Assembly: GCA_030917395.1 (NCBI GenBank)
Contig: JAUPUU010000297.1
Coordinates: forward strand, 1-64,000
Length of the DNA: 64,000 bases
Source of the DNA: Cyanobacteriota bacterium erpe_2018_sw_21hr_WHONDRS-SW48-000092_B_bin.40
GTDB taxonomy: Bacteria; Cyanobacteriota; Vampirovibrionia; Obscuribacterales; Obscuribacteraceae
Direction of reading: 5' to 3'
How positions within the stretch are numbered: position 1 is the first letter of the stretch; each line of letters starts with the position of its first letter. Positions 62,099 to 64,000 of the stretch are shown here, piece after piece. The position numbers and the translations under genes were made by a program. A model generated the notes under the pieces. That model made no database searches and was not told where the DNA came from. It was given only the letters and a program-made list of their open reading frames with translations.

Positions 62099-62500
62099 AT
62101 GGCTGAATCAGTTAGACAATTGAATTTACTTGGGGATCCGCTCGACCTAGAAGGCCTAGAGCCTCTTCTTGAGCGTGCTCATGTTGAAGTAGTGGCCGTT
62201 GGCACTACCAGCGATAATGTCACTGCTCCAGTCTCGGAAACAAGACTGATACTTGATCTGATGACTCAAGTTGAATTAGTCAATGACTTAATTATGGAAA
62301 CTAGCTTTAAGCTGCAACGGGCTCATGAAGCCTTGATCGTCATGGAAAAAAACTCAATTGAACAAGAGTTGCGCCTTGAGCGCATGAAAGACCTCGAAGG
62401 CAAAATTATCGAGCTTGAGACCTGGCTTGAGGCTGTTCAAATGGAGAACACTCTACTGAAGCGGCCCTGGTACAAGAAATTGTTTAACTGGAGATACTAG
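62099..62500 (+). CDS. Coiled-coil hypothetical protein, 133 aa
   Basis: The first 45 residues are Leu/Glu/Val-rich. Residues 50-120 form a long heptad-repeat helix (MTQVELVNDLIMETSFKLQR to LETWLEAVQMENTLL). The C-terminus is short and basic (RPWYKKLFNWRY) and could contact membrane or nucleic acid. No family recognised. No clear ribosome-binding site is visible. Confidence 0.65.
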   Translation: MAESVRQLNLLGDPLDLEGLEPLLERAHVEVVAVGTTSDNVTAPVSETRLILDLMTQVELVNDLIMETSFKLQRAHEALIVMEKNSIEQELRLERMKDLEGKIIELETWLEAVQMENTLLKRPWYKKLFNWRY

Positions 62501-62544
62501 CTTCTAACTCGTGCTTAATTTCGCCAAGTTGTGTTAATTTCAAG

Positions 62545-62580
62545 AGAGGATGCCAGCGAAAGTCGGCATCCTCTTCTGTT
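62545..62580 (+). terminator. Terminator of the coiled-coil protein gene
   Basis: AGAGGATGCC and GGCATCCTCT form a perfect 10-bp stem with a 10-nt loop, followed by TCTGTT. It begins 44 bp after the stop codon. Confidence 0.75.
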
Positions 62581-62635
62581 AGGTGATTCTGATGTGTCAT
62601 AGGGCGAAAGTACTCATGCTGCTTCCGTTGCGAAA

Positions 62636-62965
62636 TTGAAGAAAAAGGGCTGGAGTCAGGCGAAGATTGATCGCTGGCTAGGCGAGAAAGAAATAGCATC
62701 TGAGCGTACTAGTTTGCAGAGAGCAAATTCTAGCGGTGCCGATCTCAACAGCTGGTGCCAATTTATATTGGCCTATCTAACAGCAAGTGAAGGTGGAGCT
62801 TTAGGCATTCTTCTTCATTGGTACCACGGCAGCCTGGATGACGAAAAAATATCGATTCAGAGTATCGAGCGCATACCTTTGACAGAAGAGCTCGAAAAGA
62901 ACCTACTCTCAATGAGGGAGGATGTTCTCTATTTGTTTTCTATCGCACCGCCGAAAAGCAATTAA
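62636..62965 (+). CDS. Hypothetical protein, 109 aa
   Basis: The product begins with a basic, Trp-containing segment (KKKGWSQAKIDRWLGEKE) and continues with a mixed segment ending LREDVLYLFSIAPPK-like. No family, signal peptide or membrane span is recognised. The only available start after the upstream stop (62600-62602) is TTG without a good ribosome-binding site. It converges on the MBL-rhodanese gene with a 7-bp gap. Confidence 0.5.
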   Translation: MKKKGWSQAKIDRWLGEKEIASERTSLQRANSSGADLNSWCQFILAYLTASEGGALGILLHWYHGSLDDEKISIQSIERIPLTEELEKNLLSMREDVLYLFSIAPPKSN

Positions 62966-62972
62966 GAAGGAC

Positions 62973-64000
62973 TCAGCTCGCTGAGCATGCGGTAGCTTCA
63001 GTCTGCACTGGTAGTTGAGCTTTTTGCCAGGCGGCAGTGCCACCAATAACATTGATTAGCTCACCGATGCCGTGTCTTTTAAGCAAGCTAACAGCCATGC
63101 TAGAGCGGTAACCACCGGCACAAATTACAGCAGTCTTTACGCCTCTCTCAACCGCCTCTAATTGCTGCTCTAATTCTGACAAAGAAATATTCTTAGCTTG
63201 CGGTACATGACCGGAGGCATACTCTCCTGGTCTGCGCACATCAAGGACACGCAACTCTGGATCTGCTTGAAGCTGTTTGGCTAATTCTTCTACCGTAATT
63301 TGATCAACAGTTTCAACTTTCAGTCCGGCTTTTTGCCAGGCCTCCATGCCACCAGCCAAATAGGCGATGACATTCTCTAGGCCCGCTCTGGCCAAGCGCA
63401 GAACGGCTTCATCAACCTGGGCATCTTCGCTAAGCACCAAAATAATGTTGCTTTGGGCATCAATGACGGTGCCGCACCAAGAAGCAAACTGTCCACCCAG
63501 ACCAACGCTATATGCTCCAGGAATATGACCATGGCCAAATTCTGCTGGTGAGCGAGTATCTAATATTATTGTGTTGGGTGTGCTGTTTGCGGCAACGGCA
63601 GCTTCAACATCTTTAGGCTGCATCGCTACAGCTTTTTTGAGATCGTTCAATGAAGCCGCACCGCTGCGGTTGGCTTCAACGGCAAGAGGAAAGTAAGCTG
63701 GTACTTCGGGTAGCTGAGCCGTCAGCATGGTCACGAATTGCTCTTTGGTCATAGGCTGCAAGGCATAGTTGAACTTGCGCTGATTGCCAATGGTTGACGA
63801 GCTTTCTTTTGAAATATTCTTACCACAAAGCGAGCCAGCTCCGTGGGCGGGGTAGACCTCTGTTTCATCAGGCAAAGTCAAAAGCTTGTTGTGCAAACTG
63901 TCATAGAGCATACCGGCCATTTGCTCTGAACTGAAGCCATATTTGCCCACAAGATCTGGGCGGCCGACATCGCCAATAAAGAGTGTGTCGCCAGTGAGCA
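62973..64000 (-). CDS. Metallo-beta-lactamase/rhodanese-rhodanese fusion (persulfide-dioxygenase-like), partial
   Basis: The frame continues through the right window edge: upstream of the apparent GTG at 63950 it reads GDTLFIGDVGRPDL, the metal-binding segment of ETHE1-type persulfide dioxygenases, so the 5' part is missing. YPAHGAGSLCGK supplies the last MBL histidine. Two rhodanese domains follow. The first (LDTRSPAEFGHGHIPGA) lacks the catalytic cysteine, with VLSEDAQ in its place. The second (LDVRRPGEYASGHVP) has CAGGYRSSMA. Family members oxidise glutathione persulfide or sense sulfane sulfur. At least 342 residues lie in the window. Confidence 0.88.
   Translation of the reverse strand, partial: LTGDTLFIGDVGRPDLVGKYGFSSEQMAGMLYDSLHNKLLTLPDETEVYPAHGAGSLCGKNISKESSSTIGNQRKFNYALQPMTKEQFVTMLTAQLPEVPAYFPLAVEANRSGAASLNDLKKAVAMQPKDVEAAVAANSTPNTIILDTRSPAEFGHGHIPGAYSVGLGGQFASWCGTVIDAQSNIILVLSEDAQVDEAVLRLARAGLENVIAYLAGGMEAWQKAGLKVETVDQITVEELAKQLQADPELRVLDVRRPGEYASGHVPQAKNISLSELEQQLEAVERGVKTAVICAGGYRSSMAVSLLKRHGIGELINVIGGTAAWQKAQLPVQTEATACSAS

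Overview
The window reads as a stretch of ordinary chromosome from a Gram-negative, respiring heterotroph with about 47-50% GC by eye. An lpxA-fabZ pair points to an outer membrane with lipid A. The sdh genes, aconitase and NADP-isocitrate dehydrogenase point to an oxidative TCA cycle. Many secreted or membrane proteins of unknown family, Rcp1-type signalling, a SulP-carbonic anhydrase fusion and collagen-like and glycine-rich secreted proteins together resemble non-photosynthetic relatives of cyanobacteria (Melainabacteria/Vampirovibrionia, Obscuribacter-like). That placement is inference from gene content. No marker gene here fixes it. I see no insertion sequence, prophage, integrase or CRISPR array.

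Layout. 1-0.5 kb: 3' end of a collagen-like Gly-X-Y gene built from 27-bp repeats, closed by a bidirectional terminator. 0.5-4 kb: sdhC-sdhA-sdhB on the minus strand. 4.3-6.4 kb: small protein, GNAT acetyltransferase, membrane-anchored hydrolase and a 74-aa protein. 6.4-8.7 kb: aconitase. 8.9-13.3 kb: AmpG-like transporter, aldo/keto reductase, a large secreted protein and a HEAT-repeat protein. 13.3-15 kb: helical protein, ribbon-helix-helix regulator, then almost 1 kb with no convincing gene. 15-20.3 kb: xthA, acyl-CoA dehydrogenase, RNase D, inositol-phosphatase-like protein, YbjN-like protein. 20.5-23.2 kb: tRNA-Asn, an unlisted 43-aa membrane protein and a Ser/Thr kinase. 23.3-27.7 kb: a minus-strand run of metallophosphoesterase-fold protein, tryptophan 2,3-dioxygenase, VOC protein and FAD amine oxidase, with folE upstream. 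27.9-32 kb: fabZ, lpxA, MFS transporter, membrane glycosyltransferase.

32.4-34.4 kb holds four tandem paralogues encoding small secreted glycine-rich proteins, with a stem-loop in every intercistronic gap and one terminator at the end. This is the least explained locus of the window. It is followed by a protein made of three MshEN-like (GspE N-terminal) modules, murF and a membrane-embedded spermidine-synthase-like protein. 39.9-45.4 kb: trypsin-like protease, CaiB-type CoA-transferase, icd, acyl-CoA ligase. 45.4-51.1 kb: TPR/PH-like membrane protein, DUF2237, a secreted protein, then a translationally coupled histidine kinase, response regulator and response-regulator/kinase hybrid. 51.3-55 kb: second spermidine-synthase-like membrane protein, a fungal-FCY1-type cytosine deaminase and a second MshEN-like protein, with related palindromic spacers on both sides. 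55.2-64 kb: SulP-STAS-carbonic anhydrase fusion, membrane protein, tRNA-Leu, sarcosine-oxidase-family enzyme, FAH-family hydrolase, rhodanese, small proteins, and the 3' part of a metallo-beta-lactamase/double-rhodanese gene running off the right edge.

Together the genes support aerobic oxidation of amino acids and fatty acids (TDO, FAH-like hydrolase, acyl-CoA ligase, dehydrogenase and CoA-transferase), sulfide or persulfide handling (rhodaneses, persulfide-dioxygenase-like protein), envelope building (lpxA, fabZ, murF, GT2) and signalling. All functions come from motifs read by eye. No database search was run.
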